From positions 186,001 through 250,000 of the forward strand of contig NZ_JMLK01000008.1 in assembly GCF_000686725.1 (NCBI RefSeq): a DNA stretch of 64,000 nt. The letters run 5' to 3'. Within the stretch, counting starts at the first letter, position 1. Each line of letters begins with the position of its first letter. The notes under the pieces were generated by a model. It worked only from the letters and a program-made list of their open reading frames with translations, did not search any database and was not told the origin of the DNA. This DNA is from Clostridium akagii DSM 12554 (GTDB taxonomy: Bacteria > Bacillota > Clostridia > Clostridiales > Clostridiaceae). Both the position numbers and the translations under genes were made by a program. Positions 52,762-62,370 of this stretch are shown piece after piece.

Positions 52762-53595
52762 ATGATAATAGGTCATAATTTAAATGCTCTTAAAGCTTTA
52801 CATTATTTAAATATAAATCAACAACATATGCAAGGTGCAATGCTTAGATTAAGTTCGGGAAAAAAAATAAATTCTGCTTCTGATGATCCTGCTGGTCTTA
52901 TAATTTCACAACATATGCAATCCCAAATTAATGCTCTAACTGTAGCATCAAAAAATTCACAAGATGGTATTTCCATGTTCCAAACAGCAGACGGTGGCTT
53001 AAGTGAAACTCAATCTATACTTCAACGAATGAACGAACTTGCTGTGCAAGCTGCCAATGATACCAATGTTACTTTAGACAGAAATGCAATAAAAAATGAA
53101 TTAACACAACTTGGAAGTGAAATTACTCATATATTTAGTTCAACAAATTTTAATGGTATAAATCTATTGTCTTCTTCTGGAAATCTTACATTTCAAATTG
53201 GTGCAACTTCCAATGCTTATGATTCAATGGGTATCAATTTATCTTCTTTTAACATTAGTAGTAGCCTGAGTAATATAGCTAATGGCACTGGTATAAATGT
53301 TGATAATTCGGATAATGCACGTAATTCTATCTCCGTAATTCAAAATGCAATTAATTCTGTGTCAACTTCTAGATCTATAGTAGGTGCCTATGAAAATAGA
53401 CTTAAATATACAATAGATAATTTAGATAATGAGGCTGATAATCTAACCTCCGCAGACTCTCGTATTACCGATGCAGATATGGCAAAGGAAATGATGGAAT
53501 ACTCTAAATACAATATTCTCCAACAAGTTGCACAAGCTATGCTGTCACAGTCATTACATAATGACCCCGAACAAATATTAAAATTATTAGAATAA
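52762..53595 (+). CDS. Flagellin (orphan)
   Basis: A 277-residue flagellin made of the conserved D0/D1 ends with a short middle. The N-terminus MIIGHNLNALKALHYLNINQ, followed by RLSSGKKINSASDDPAGLIIS, and the C-terminus SRITDADMAKEMMEYSKYNILQQVAQAMLSQ are typical. The central region of about 60 residues is Ser/Asn-rich, so it has no D2/D3 domains. AGGAGG lies 7 nt before the ATG. No flagellar assembly gene is nearby, so this is an isolated, possibly secondary flagellin controlled by the sigma-28-like promoter upstream. Confidence 0.93.
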   Translation: MIIGHNLNALKALHYLNINQQHMQGAMLRLSSGKKINSASDDPAGLIISQHMQSQINALTVASKNSQDGISMFQTADGGLSETQSILQRMNELAVQAANDTNVTLDRNAIKNELTQLGSEITHIFSSTNFNGINLLSSSGNLTFQIGATSNAYDSMGINLSSFNISSSLSNIANGTGINVDNSDNARNSISVIQNAINSVSTSRSIVGAYENRLKYTIDNLDNEADNLTSADSRITDADMAKEMMEYSKYNILQQVAQAMLSQSLHNDPEQILKLLE

Positions 53596-53658
53596 TGGTT
53601 TTCAGCTACATAAAATCTTTCCTTAGACACAATATAACAAGTGAAAGGTGGTATGTAT

Positions 53659-53889
53659 ATGAAAACTAATGAATTAATAACTGTAGTAAATGAAAACGGT
53701 GAAAAAGTAGATTTACAATTCATTGATGCCATTTCCATGAATGGAAATGAATATGTGATAGTTGGTCCTAAAGATTCTGATGAAGCCTATGCTTACAAGT
53801 CAATTATAACTAATGGTGAAACAGAATATTTATCAATTGGAAAAGGACAGGAATTTAAAAATGTATTAGAAAAATATAACCGTTCTTAA
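53659..53889 (+). CDS. DUF1292-family small protein
   Basis: A 76-residue acidic protein with the DUF1292 pattern: ITVVNENGEKVDLQFIDAI, then NEYVIVGPKDSDEAYAYKS and a C-terminal FKNVLEKY. The family is common in firmicutes and of unknown function. ATG 53659 lies 7 nt after AAAGGTGG; upstream GTG and ATG codons in frame are too close to that site. It follows the flagellin gene by 63 nt and is closed by a terminator, so the two may share a transcript. Confidence 0.8.
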   Translation: MKTNELITVVNENGEKVDLQFIDAISMNGNEYVIVGPKDSDEAYAYKSIITNGETEYLSIGKGQEFKNVLEKYNRS

Positions 53890-53926
53890 AAAAAGTATAG
53901 GGTGATTTTTTCACCTTATACTTTTT
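53888..53926 (+). terminator. Rho-independent terminator
   Basis: AAAAAAGTATAGGGTGA pairs with TCACCTTATACTTTTTT (one G-T wobble) around a T-rich loop, directly at the stop codon of the DUF1292 gene. Confidence 0.88.
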
Positions 53927-53967
53927 TAGGTTCAAATATGGAAATGGACATTTTATTATTATACTTT

Positions 53968-54708
53968 TTACTGTGGATCGTAAGATACCCAATCGTAATA
54001 TGCATTAAGTGGAGTTTTACCATCATAAGAACCTAACCATGAATCTACACCTGTACCTGGCCATAAATTCATCATTATTTTACCAGGATGTGATGGAATG
54101 GTATTTGTTACCCTATGCACCTCTACTCCATCCACCTTCCATGCAATATATGTTGGTTGCCAATTAAATGCATAAGTATGATAACTTGTTGAAGCATCAA
54201 ATCCTAGATTATAGATGTACTCATGATTACCTACTCCGTTTGTAAAATAATTAAATTGTACTTTTGTAGTATCCTTACCTAGAAATTCTATATCTATTTC
54301 ATCCCAAGGTGTATTATCTGATGGTCCTGTATACGTAAAAAATGAAGAAACTATACCAGTATTTTTTGCCGGTTTCATGCTTACTTGGTAGAGTCCATAA
54401 CTGTAAGTATCATTTGAACGGTATTCTCCACCGGCATAAGGTGTAGTTCCTCCTTGACTATCTTTATTGAGAGTAAGATCCATAGCTCCATTTATAAAAT
54501 TAACATTACTTGCTCTCCAAGTACAGTTAAACATGCCCCCATTAGACCATCCATCTGATTTTGACCACGCTTGTGTATTTGCAGAATCAAATCCGTCACT
54601 AAAGTGTGTATTAGTCAAAGCAAAAGTTTGTATTGGTATTAATGTTGCAACTAAAAAAATAGCTATTAACATCCCTAACGTTGAAATTATGATTTTTTTC
54701 TTGTTCAT
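53968..54708 (-). CDS. GH16 beta-1,3-1,4-glucanase (lichenase), secreted
   Basis: A secreted glucanase cutting mixed-linkage beta-glucans of cereals. Residues 1-30 are a signal peptide (KKK, then a hydrophobic core ending TFA). The GH16 catalytic motif DEIDIEFLG is at 136-144, with Glu137 as nucleophile, Asp139 and Glu141 as acid/base; [21 protein letters not shown] and [17 protein letters not shown] are also typical of bacterial lichenases. At 246 residues it is a single domain without dockerin or binding module. A cre-like site precedes it, consistent with carbon catabolite control. Confidence 0.93.
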   Translation of the reverse strand: MNKKKIIISTLGMLIAIFLVATLIPIQTFALTNTHFSDGFDSANTQAWSKSDGWSNGGMFNCTWRASNVNFINGAMDLTLNKDSQGGTTPYAGGEYRSNDTYSYGLYQVSMKPAKNTGIVSSFFTYTGPSDNTPWDEIDIEFLGKDTTKVQFNYFTNGVGNHEYIYNLGFDASTSYHTYAFNWQPTYIAWKVDGVEVHRVTNTIPSHPGKIMMNLWPGTGVDSWLGSYDGKTPLNAYYDWVSYDPQ

Positions 54709-54731
54709 ATAATTCCCTCCTCAAATAATCG

Positions 54732-54746
54732 CGTAACCGTTTACAT
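54732..54746 (-). promoter_or_regulatory. cre-like catabolite-repression site
   Basis: On the minus strand ATGTAAACGGTTACG matches the CcpA consensus WTGNAARCGNWWWCA at all positions but the last, 24 bp before the glucanase start codon. Confidence 0.6.
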
Positions 54747-54834
54747 ATTTATTATATACATATGTTTCCATTTTGTAAATATAATAATTCAGTTTAGGTA
54801 ACAAGATAGAATCATTTAAAGTAATCAAGTTATA

Positions 54835-54873
54835 TTCGATAATAATGAAATGTTTCTATTGATTATTATCGAA
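54835..54873. promoter_or_regulatory. Inverted repeat before the ArsR-type regulator
   Basis: TTCGATAATAAT (54835-54846) and ATTATTATCGAA (54862-54873) are perfect complements 15 bp apart. The right arm overlaps a possible -35 (TTGATT 54859-54864, 16 nt, TATAGT 54881-54886), as expected for an autorepressor. Confidence 0.6.
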
Positions 54874-54944
54874 ATAGATGTATAGTTTATTATAATAGTA
54901 AAATAGTAAAATATTAACTTATGTCAATAGAAGGTGGTTATTTA

Positions 54945-55988
54945 ATGAAAATGGTAAATAAAAAAATCTACATTGGAAGCTCTATGGTATATGAGTTATT
55001 AGCATCTATGTTTAGACTAGAATGTCATGAGCAAATGCTCCCACAGGATCAGCAAAAACTCAAGTATGTTTCAGAAGATTTAACAAAATGGGTAGTAAAA
55101 AGTAGATCAAAATTAACAGATAATATGAAAAAGGATATTACTGTATTCTTTAATTATGAAAGTTTTTTAGGTTTGTCTTTAGTTCAACTTATTTGGGAAA
55201 ATGGTTGTTATGAAAATATAGCTGACTTTTTTCATTTTATGGATCAGTATCCAGCAAAAGATTTGATTAAAACCTTTTTTAACACTGGTTATGGTCAAGA
55301 AAAAAGCCTTCAAAATATTGACAATACTATAGAAGTTAAAAATTTTCTAGCTAAGTCTTCACTACCCGAGGTAGAAAGATGGAAACTAACCTACTTTTGC
55401 TCTGCACCTGATGAAACTAAGAAAAGATTTTTAACCCTTTTAAAAGATTTCTACAGAAACATATTTAAGGAAAATCTAGCTATGCTACAAAAATCCCATA
55501 TTAAAAGCATTAACTATTTGGAAGGAAAGTTAATAAAAATGCCCTATGAAATGCTTGGGAAACTAATTTCCTTAGACTTAGAAAATACCAATGATCAAAT
55601 AATACTTATACCATCTTATTACTACAATACGGCTTCCCTTTTCTCCTATTTTGAAGATGGAAAAAGATTAATCTATCTTTATGGTACATCTCAACCTGAA
55701 TTTGAATTTTCAGATGATATTTCATCTGAAAAAGTTCTTACTGCCATAAAAGTTTTAAGTGATGAAAACCGTATTAAAACCATTGAGATTCTGAATACTA
55801 CACCTTGTTATGGTTATGAGTTATCTCAAAAACTAGGAATTTCAAGTTCAACCATGTCACATCATCTAGCGCTACTTAGCGATATAGGAGTGATACTCCC
55901 AGTAAGGGAAGAAAATAAGGTTTATTATCAGGTTAATAAGGATAACATTCGAAAGTTATTAAAACAATTTGAAACCATGCTAACTTAA
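54945..55988 (+). CDS. ArsR-type winged-helix regulator with large N-terminal domain
   Basis: A 347-residue regulator, much longer than plain ArsR proteins (about 100). The C-terminal 85 residues are the ArsR winged helix (KVLTAIKVLSDENRIKTIEIL, then GYELSQKLGISSSTMSHHLALL and VREENKVYYQVN). The first 250 residues form a helical domain of unknown function (FRLECHEQMLPQD at the start), as in related firmicute regulators. ATG 54945 lies 8 nt after AAGGTGG; an ATG at 54921 has no ribosome site. It is followed after 72 nt by an MFS pump gene it probably controls. Confidence 0.82.
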   Translation: MKMVNKKIYIGSSMVYELLASMFRLECHEQMLPQDQQKLKYVSEDLTKWVVKSRSKLTDNMKKDITVFFNYESFLGLSLVQLIWENGCYENIADFFHFMDQYPAKDLIKTFFNTGYGQEKSLQNIDNTIEVKNFLAKSSLPEVERWKLTYFCSAPDETKKRFLTLLKDFYRNIFKENLAMLQKSHIKSINYLEGKLIKMPYEMLGKLISLDLENTNDQIILIPSYYYNTASLFSYFEDGKRLIYLYGTSQPEFEFSDDISSEKVLTAIKVLSDENRIKTIEILNTTPCYGYELSQKLGISSSTMSHHLALLSDIGVILPVREENKVYYQVNKDNIRKLLKQFETMLT

Positions 55989-56060
55989 AGTTAGCCTTTT
56001 TTTAAATTCAACATTCTATATGCATAAAACTTTAAGTTTGATATTTATAGGAGGCACGTG

Positions 56061-57278
56061 ATGAAAGTATTTAAAAATAAAGATTTTATGATTTTATGGC
56101 TAGGTCAAAATATTTCAAAGCTCGGAACCACATTATATGATATAGCATTAATGTGGTATATGTATAAAAAAACAGGATCATCTATTGCCCTTGGATTAAG
56201 TGTTTTGTGTTTCACTGTGCCCTCTGTTTTAATAGCACCACTAGCAGGTGTTTTTGCAGATAGACTTGACAAGAAAAAAATTATAATTAATACAGATATC
56301 CTGAGTGGAATTATAATGCTGGTATTTAGTTACTTTATTTTTGTATATAGATATCCTGTTTATATCCTATATATTTTCATGATACTATCTTCCATGGTTA
56401 CAGCAGTATTTAATCCCTCCATATCATCATCTATTCCCGTTATAGTGAAGGAAGAAGATTTGAAGGATGCAAACACACTAAATCAAATGTCCTCACAAAT
56501 AACAAATATATTAGGGCCTGTACTGGCAGGAATCCTTATATCATTTATGAACATAGGGCTGTTATTTTTCATAAATGGATTATCTTTTTTAATTTGTGCT
56601 ATTATAGAAAGTTTTATAGTAATACCTAAAGTTATTATTAAAACCTGTACTAACGGAATTGCTTCACAGTTTAAGGAAGGCTTAAAATATATAGCTAGCG
56701 ATAAACCTCTATTATATCTTGTAATGGCAGGAGGGGTTATTATCAATTTTTTCTTGGCTCCCCTATCAATTTATGAAACTATACTTTCAACTAAGATTCT
56801 TAATGTGGGCTCTACAGGATATGGAATGATGAACTCTGCTATATCCGCAGGTGCATTGCTAGGAGCTTTACTTATAATGGCAAATGTATTTAATGATAAA
56901 TACAAAATGACGGTTATAGGCCTATGTATAGAAGGCATAGCAGTTGCATTTTTAGGATTAGTTCCAAATTATTATGTTGCATTGCTATCTGAAGCTATTT
57001 TAGGATTAGGCGTTGCTATGGCCAGTGTTGGAATCAGCACTCTATACCAAACACTAATACCTAAAGATAAAATGGGTAGAGTAATGGCACTAGTTAGCAC
57101 GTTGTGTAGTATTTCTGTTCCCTTAGGCACACTGCTTGGTTCAATCATAATTGCATATCTACCTTTAAATATAATATTAATTATATCTGGGGTATTTATC
57201 ATAGTAACAGGATTTTTATTAATTCCACTGCTTAGAATCAAAACAAACAATATAAGCCTAGATTCAGCTTTAAAATGA
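56061..57278 (+). CDS. MFS transporter (DHA3/EntS-like)
   Basis: A 405-residue exporter with 12 predicted helices of the MFS_3 type (drug or macrolide pumps, EntS). The start FKNKDFMILWLGQNISKLGTTLYDIALMWYMY, the motif-A region FADRLDKKKIIINTDILSG, and MVTAVFNPSISSSIPVIVKEEDLKDANTLNQM are characteristic. ATG 56061 is 6 nt after AGGAGG; GTG 56058 is in frame but too close. Together with the ArsR-type gene it forms a regulator-pump pair. It converges with the response-regulator gene, with only 3 nt between their stops and no terminator. Confidence 0.87.
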   Translation: MKVFKNKDFMILWLGQNISKLGTTLYDIALMWYMYKKTGSSIALGLSVLCFTVPSVLIAPLAGVFADRLDKKKIIINTDILSGIIMLVFSYFIFVYRYPVYILYIFMILSSMVTAVFNPSISSSIPVIVKEEDLKDANTLNQMSSQITNILGPVLAGILISFMNIGLLFFINGLSFLICAIIESFIVIPKVIIKTCTNGIASQFKEGLKYIASDKPLLYLVMAGGVIINFFLAPLSIYETILSTKILNVGSTGYGMMNSAISAGALLGALLIMANVFNDKYKMTVIGLCIEGIAVAFLGLVPNYYVALLSEAILGLGVAMASVGISTLYQTLIPKDKMGRVMALVSTLCSISVPLGTLLGSIIIAYLPLNIILIISGVFIIVTGFLLIPLLRIKTNNISLDSALK

Positions 57279-57281
57279 ATG

Positions 57282-57935
57282 CTACTTTTCAATATGGATA
57301 ATTCCTTGTTCTATAGCTACTGCAACAGCCTCTGACCTGGAATCAACTTTAAGTTTACTGTATATATTGGTTAAATGTGCTTTAACAGTTCTTTCAGATA
57401 TACCCATGTCAAAAGCTATTGCCTTACTTGTACAGCCTCTTGCAATAGCTTGCAGGATAAATAATTCTCTTTCTGTAATTGCAGTATTAAATGGATTATT
57501 GCTTTGCTTGGTTTCCTTTTTAAAACTAAAAATGCTTTTACTAATTTCGGGCTGAAGAAGTGTTTCTCCTCTTATGGCAGATTCAACTGTTCGAATAAGG
57601 CCTTCACGGGTAGTATCCTTAAGTAAATATCCCTTTGCACCCAAAGAGAGTCCCTCTTTAATTAAATTATCCTCATTAAACGTTGTTAAAATAATTATTG
57701 GCACTAAATTATTTTTTTTATTCAAAGCTTTTATTACTTCTATTCCATTCATTTTAGGCATACTTAAATCCATTAAAATTACATCTAGTTCTAGTTGTTC
57801 TATAAGTATTAAAGCTTTTTCCCCATTTTCTGCTTCTCCTACAACTTCATAATCTTCTTCTGTTTCAAAAATTAATTTTAGTCCTTCTCTAACTACTAAA
57901 TGATCATCTACTACCAATATTCTTTTTTTATTCAT
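57282..57935 (-). CDS. NarL/LuxR-type response regulator
   Basis: A 217-residue response regulator. The receiver domain (residues 1-125) has the acidic pair VVDDH, the phospho-acceptor Asp55 in DVILMDLSMPKMNG, the Thr in IIILTTFN, and Lys in GYLLKDTTREGL. The LuxR-type DNA-binding domain is at 150-215 (LTERE-like ITERELFILQAIARGCTSKAIAFDMGISERTVKAHLTNIYSKL). It is one base downstream of its partner kinase gene. The nearby MMPL exporter gene has two ACATTT(T)GCCCA repeats that could be its binding sites. Confidence 0.92.
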   Translation of the reverse strand: MNKKRILVVDDHLVVREGLKLIFETEEDYEVVGEAENGEKALILIEQLELDVILMDLSMPKMNGIEVIKALNKKNNLVPIIILTTFNEDNLIKEGLSLGAKGYLLKDTTREGLIRTVESAIRGETLLQPEISKSIFSFKKETKQSNNPFNTAITERELFILQAIARGCTSKAIAFDMGISERTVKAHLTNIYSKLKVDSRSEAVAVAIEQGIIHIEK

Positions 57936-57936
57936 T

Positions 57937-59145
57937 TTATTCGTCTATTCCTTTCCCAATTGGTATCATGATATTTATATTTGTTCCTAATTTTCTTTTG
58001 CTTTTTATTTTAATCTCACCATGTATTGCCCTTACACGCTCTGTCATTCCAAGTATACCATAATGACCCAATAGTTTATCTAAAAGTTTAACATCAAAGC
58101 CTATACCGTTATCTATAATATTTATGTTTAATTTATTGTTGTCTTCTATTATTTTAACAACTACATTTTCTGCTTTAGCGTGTTTGGCAATATTATTTAG
58201 AGCCTCTCTTACAATGTATAATGTATGTTTAAGTATCTTTAAGGGTATCTGAGATTCTATTTTAATGTCTGATACAATAGAAGTGTTCGAAACAGCCTTA
58301 AACTCAGATATTTCATTTTTAACTGCCTTAGCAAAATCTATATCTGTATTTTCTTTAAATCTCAAATCATCAATAACAAGCCTAGAATCTGCTAGAGTTG
58401 ATCTGGCGTATCCCATTGACTTTTTCACAATTTCTTGAGCTCGTTTTGTATTATTATTATTATTTAAATGGACATTTACAGCTTCTAATTGCATAATTAT
58501 GCCTACAAGTCCTTGAGAAAGTGTATCATGTAAATCTCTGGCCATTCTCTCTCTCTCATTTAATAAAGTTAGTTCTTCTACCTTCTCATAAGCAAATTCT
58601 AATTCCATTAGAATTTTTTGAGTTTGAATATGCGATTTTACTTGTTTAAGGAAGATAGTTAAATATGCACGTACAGCAAAAGTAACTAGAATAAGTATGG
58701 GAATATATTTGATTAGCTCCTTCACTCCGTCAAATACTATGATAGTACCACAAAATATACTGTAAAAAAATAGACATGTAGCAATCACTTTTATTCCGTC
58801 ATAATAAACTATTATGCTCTGGAAAATTAAAATAGGAATTAGTCCCACAAGTATTGTTTCATAACCTCTGGGGCCTATAACCGCATAGTCAAAAGTGATT
58901 ATTCCTTGTACAGTGAAATAAATCCAGTACTTATGCTTAAATATAATATCAGAAAACAAATATACTAATAATTGACCCATCATTACTATTGTGAAACCTG
59001 CAACTTCATGTGAATTCAACTTATATGTATTTTGAAAAAATATGGTAGCTATGTAAATTAAAATAGTAGCTATTATTATGGGAGATTTAGGTAATTTAAC
59101 CTCATCTGAATCTATTGTAAATAATAATTTAAACTTATTTTGCAA
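57937..59145 (-). CDS. Sensor histidine kinase (HisKA_3, LiaS/DesK type)
   Basis: A 402-residue membrane kinase. About five membrane segments make up the first 180 residues, with almost no extracellular domain, as in membrane-stress sensors. The HisKA_3 dimerisation helix contains the phospho-accepting His in RERMARDLHDTLSQGLVGI, and the ATPase has the N box EALNNIAKHAKA, G1 IDNGIGFD and G2 GHYGILGMTERV. TTG 59145 lies 8 nt after AGGTAGG; a GTG at 59154 within the ribosome site is the alternative. It is co-transcribed with the response regulator; the MMPL gene lies upstream on the same strand beyond a terminator. Confidence 0.9.
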   Translation of the reverse strand: MQNKFKLLFTIDSDEVKLPKSPIIIATILIYIATIFFQNTYKLNSHEVAGFTIVMMGQLLVYLFSDIIFKHKYWIYFTVQGIITFDYAVIGPRGYETILVGLIPILIFQSIIVYYDGIKVIATCLFFYSIFCGTIIVFDGVKELIKYIPILILVTFAVRAYLTIFLKQVKSHIQTQKILMELEFAYEKVEELTLLNERERMARDLHDTLSQGLVGIIMQLEAVNVHLNNNNNTKRAQEIVKKSMGYARSTLADSRLVIDDLRFKENTDIDFAKAVKNEISEFKAVSNTSIVSDIKIESQIPLKILKHTLYIVREALNNIAKHAKAENVVVKIIEDNNKLNINIIDNGIGFDVKLLDKLLGHYGILGMTERVRAIHGEIKIKSKRKLGTNINIMIPIGKGIDE

Positions 59146-59256
59146 ATCTATCACCTACCTATTCATAAAATTATGTCATACATTAGTTTTCATGTCAAAA
59201 ATTATTAAAATGCATGAGAGTTTCCATTTGGACTTATATTTTCATTAAAACATTTA

Positions 59257-59301
59257 AAAGAACTATAACATTCAAAACAAATTAGAATGCTATAGTTCTT
59301 T
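59257..59301 (-). terminator. Terminator after the MMPL gene
   Basis: AAAGAACTATAACATTC (59257-59273) and GAATGCTATAGTTCTTT (59285-59301) form a 17-position stem with one mismatch. Confidence 0.82.
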
Positions 59302-59341
59302 ATTACTCTCAGGTGATTTGTTTATGGCATTCTAAGAATAT

Positions 59342-61531
59342 TTATGAAACTTTTTCTTCTTTATCTTTATTTATATTTTCACCTTCAATATCAAATTTAG
59401 GTAAAATTTTATCTAGCCATTTTGGCATATACCATGCGCTTTTACCTAATAAGGTCATAACCGCTGGTACAAATGTCATTCTTACTACAAAGGCATCAAA
59501 TAAAACACCAAATGCCATTGGAAGTCCCATTGATTTAATGTTGATATCAGTTTGAACACCAAAACTTGTAAAAACTATAGTCATTATTAATCCAGCTGCA
59601 GCTACTACAACACCACTAGCTTTCATTCCAGAAAGAACAGATGCCTTTGCATTACCTGTTTTAGTGTAATCCTCTCTCATACGACTTACTAAAAATACTT
59701 CATAGTCCATTGCTAAACCAAATAATATACCTATAACTATTACAGGTATGAAACATAATATTGGTGCTGGTTTTGCTATACCAAGCAAATCAGCAAAATT
59801 TCCTTTTTGCAAAGTCAAAACTGAAAAACCTAGTGTTGCAACTAACGACATTACAAATCCAAGAACAGCCTTAATTGGTACAAGTATAGATCTGAATACT
59901 AAAAGCATCAAAACCAAAGCAAGTACGATAATGACTCCACCAAATATTGGAATAGCATTACTAAGTTTATCAGAAGTATCTATATTAACTGCGGTTCTTC
60001 CTGTTACCATTAGCTGAACATTGTGATTTTTTTCAGTAATTCCACTTTTATCACGAATATTTTGAACTAAATCTTTAGTTTCTTGATCATTTGGTCCAGT
60101 TTTGGGTGTTACTTGTACCATTGCTATTTTTCCATCTTTAGTTGGAACTACTGGTGTAATGCTAGCTATATCAGATAATCCCTTAATTTCTTTAACTGAT
60201 TCTTGCATAGCTTGCATAGTCTTTAATGGATTGTTTCCTGCTTTAGAAGAATCCAAAACAACTACAAGAGTACCATTAACTCCTTCTCCAAAACCCTCTG
60301 ACATAATATCATAGCCTTTTCGTTCTGTAGATGTTTTTTGCATCATTCCATTATCAGGAAGTCCTAACTCCAAATCAAGAGCTGAATAGCCAATTAAACC
60401 AGTTAGTGCTAAAGCAACAATAATTGTAATAATTGGATACTTAGTTACCACTCTTCCCCAAAGATTAGAATTTTGATTTTTCTCTTTATGCACTAATTTT
60501 GTTGAAACTTTATTGTTTTGTTTTGGTTTTATATGATGCCCTGCAAGACTTATAACTGCTGGAACTACTGTAAGTGAAACCAATACTACAGCAAGTACCA
60601 CACCTGCAGCAGCTTTTCCCATAACTCCCAAAAATGGTACTCCACACAACGATAGTCCACATAATGCAATAATAACAGTTACTCCTGCAAACAAGACTGC
60701 ACTACCTGCTGTACCCATTGCTATGGCAGCCGCTTCTTGTGGTTCATAGCCTTCACCAATATTTTCGCGGTACCTTGAAATAATAAATAATGAATAGTCA
60801 ATTCCTACAGCCAAACCAACCATAGATGCTAATGATAATGAAAGTGCAGACAGATCTGCAACACTAGTTGCAACCAGAATACCAAGTAGTCCAGTAATTA
60901 ATCCAATAAGAGCTGTTATTATTGGTAATCCAGCTGCCAAAAGTGATCCAAGAGTAAATATAAGAATAACAAATGCTACAACAATACTTATTACTTCAGA
61001 ACTTCCCCCCATTTCAGTTGGTGTTAAAGTAACACTTCCTCCTAGCTCTGTTTGGATACCTACATTTCTACTTGTTTTTATACCTTCTGATACTTTGTCT
61101 ATAGATTCCTTTTTAACCTTATCTGCTGCAGTATTATATGTAATATCTGCATAAGCGATTTTTCCATTTTTGCTAATAGTTCTATTCATATATGGACTTG
61201 CTACAGATTTAATCGCAGTATCTTTTTTCTGTACTTGTTCTATTGTTTTATTTATTGTTTTCATTACTGATGGATCATTTATTGTTTTTCCATCTTTAAC
61301 TTTAAAGATAATCCTTATTGTTCCATAATCTGTAGTTTGACCCATTGCGTTTTGTAGTACTGTACCTGCTTTTGCAGATTCTGTACCAGGAATAGACATA
61401 TCACCCCTAAAATCAATACCATTACTTGCTATAAAACCAATTGCTACTACTATAACCATTATCCAAAATAGAATGATTCTTTTAGGTCTTTTATAAGCCC
61501 AATTACCTAGATTGTACAACAACTTTGCCAT
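59342..61531 (-). CDS. MMPL/RND-family exporter
   Basis: A 729-residue transporter of the MMPL type (lipid, surfactant or drug export, RND superfamily). Two halves each have one helix, an extracellular domain of about 130 residues and a block of five helices. Signatures are NGIDFRGDMSIPGTESAKAG after helix 1, SLASMVGLAVGIDYSLFIISRYRE in half 1 and IPVIVIGILFGLAMDYEVFLVSRMRED in half 2, holding the proton-relay residues of the family (D-Y). ATG 61531 follows AAAGGGG by 9 nt. It has a good promoter with two upstream direct repeats, and a two-component system downstream that may activate it. Confidence 0.9.
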   Translation of the reverse strand: MAKLLYNLGNWAYKRPKRIILFWIMVIVVAIGFIASNGIDFRGDMSIPGTESAKAGTVLQNAMGQTTDYGTIRIIFKVKDGKTINDPSVMKTINKTIEQVQKKDTAIKSVASPYMNRTISKNGKIAYADITYNTAADKVKKESIDKVSEGIKTSRNVGIQTELGGSVTLTPTEMGGSSEVISIVVAFVILIFTLGSLLAAGLPIITALIGLITGLLGILVATSVADLSALSLSLASMVGLAVGIDYSLFIISRYRENIGEGYEPQEAAAIAMGTAGSAVLFAGVTVIIALCGLSLCGVPFLGVMGKAAAGVVLAVVLVSLTVVPAVISLAGHHIKPKQNNKVSTKLVHKEKNQNSNLWGRVVTKYPIITIIVALALTGLIGYSALDLELGLPDNGMMQKTSTERKGYDIMSEGFGEGVNGTLVVVLDSSKAGNNPLKTMQAMQESVKEIKGLSDIASITPVVPTKDGKIAMVQVTPKTGPNDQETKDLVQNIRDKSGITEKNHNVQLMVTGRTAVNIDTSDKLSNAIPIFGGVIIVLALVLMLLVFRSILVPIKAVLGFVMSLVATLGFSVLTLQKGNFADLLGIAKPAPILCFIPVIVIGILFGLAMDYEVFLVSRMREDYTKTGNAKASVLSGMKASGVVVAAAGLIMTIVFTSFGVQTDINIKSMGLPMAFGVLFDAFVVRMTFVPAVMTLLGKSAWYMPKWLDKILPKFDIEGENINKDKEEKVS

Positions 61532-61592
61532 AAATATTTCCCCTTTATAATACAAATATTTTTTTTCATTCGCTATAATTGACTGCATACTT

Positions 61593-61663
61593 ATCTTATA
61601 TCCAATCTATAGTTGTAACAATTGTACCTTTGGGCAAAATGTTATGTACTTATGGGCAAATGT
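61593..61663 (-). promoter_or_regulatory. MMPL promoter with two upstream direct repeats
   Basis: TTGTTA (61621-61616), 17 nt, TAAGAT (61598-61593) on the minus strand. Upstream of it ACATTTTGCCCA (61642-61631) and ACATTTGCCCA (61663-61653) are direct repeats about two helix turns apart, as expected for sites of a NarL-type activator. Confidence 0.6.
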
Positions 61664-61689
61664 AAATCATACTATACTCTTTTTAGTTA

Positions 61690-62260
61690 TTAAATCATAT
61701 GTTTTTTAATATCAAGTTTCAATAGTTCATCTAATATTATTTCATTAGTTCCTTGGATATTAAATATCCTATTTAAATATTTGCTTTTTTCATTGCCAAT
61801 AATATTTATAAGCTCCTTTTCAAAACATTTTTGACCAATCTTATCATATTTATCAATTAAAATCATTACCTTATTAGCATTTTCTATATTCAATTCTCTT
61901 AGTATGCCTTTTAATATTTTCCTATTACTAATTTGAAACACGTAATTTGCTAATCCTATCTTTCTAAATGCTTTATCTGCTAAACTTATAACCCAAGCAT
62001 CGTTATTTATACTTAATTTATCTTTACCAATGACATCCACATCACATTGGTAAAACTCTCTATACCTACCCTTCTGATTTCTCTCACCCCTGTACACTTT
62101 TCCCAGTTGATATCTTTTAAAAGGAAATATTAAATCATTATAGTATTGTGCTACATACCTTGCAAAAGGTACTGTTAAATCAAACCTTAATGCTAAATTA
62201 TTTTTACCCTTTTGAAAACTATATACTTGGTTTTATAATATTTTTTTTCATTTTATTCAT
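61690..62260 (-). pseudogene. hisS: Broken histidyl-tRNA synthetase paralogue
   Basis: From ATG 62260 the frame gives MNKMKKNIIKPSI and a stop. It resumes at about 62235 in another frame as VYSFQKGKNNLALRFDLTVP, then KRYQLGKVYRGERNQKGRYREFYQCDVDVIG, and runs to a stop at 61690. These are the N-terminal and motif-2 regions of clostridial histidyl-tRNA synthetases that begin KPSILPGFMELLP. An internal deletion has removed roughly 50-60 codons, including motif 1, and shifted the frame. The protein also ends about 200 residues early, without motif 3 or the anticodon-binding domain. A coding start at 62097 (GTG) is formally possible but gives only a 135-aa piece. The cell must have another, intact hisS. 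Confidence 0.82.
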
Positions 62261-62370
62261 TCCATATCCTATTTTATTTTTATACAACAAAAAACCATGT
62301 AGGCAAAATATCCCACATAGCTGAATAAATTATTATCTCACTTAATTTATCATTACCTAGAGATACAAGT

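Noticed and set aside
53388-53738. Minus-strand ORF across the flagellin end
   Set aside because: It is antisense to two well-supported genes and lacks a ribosome site and family features; the many similar antisense frames in this window were treated as shadows.
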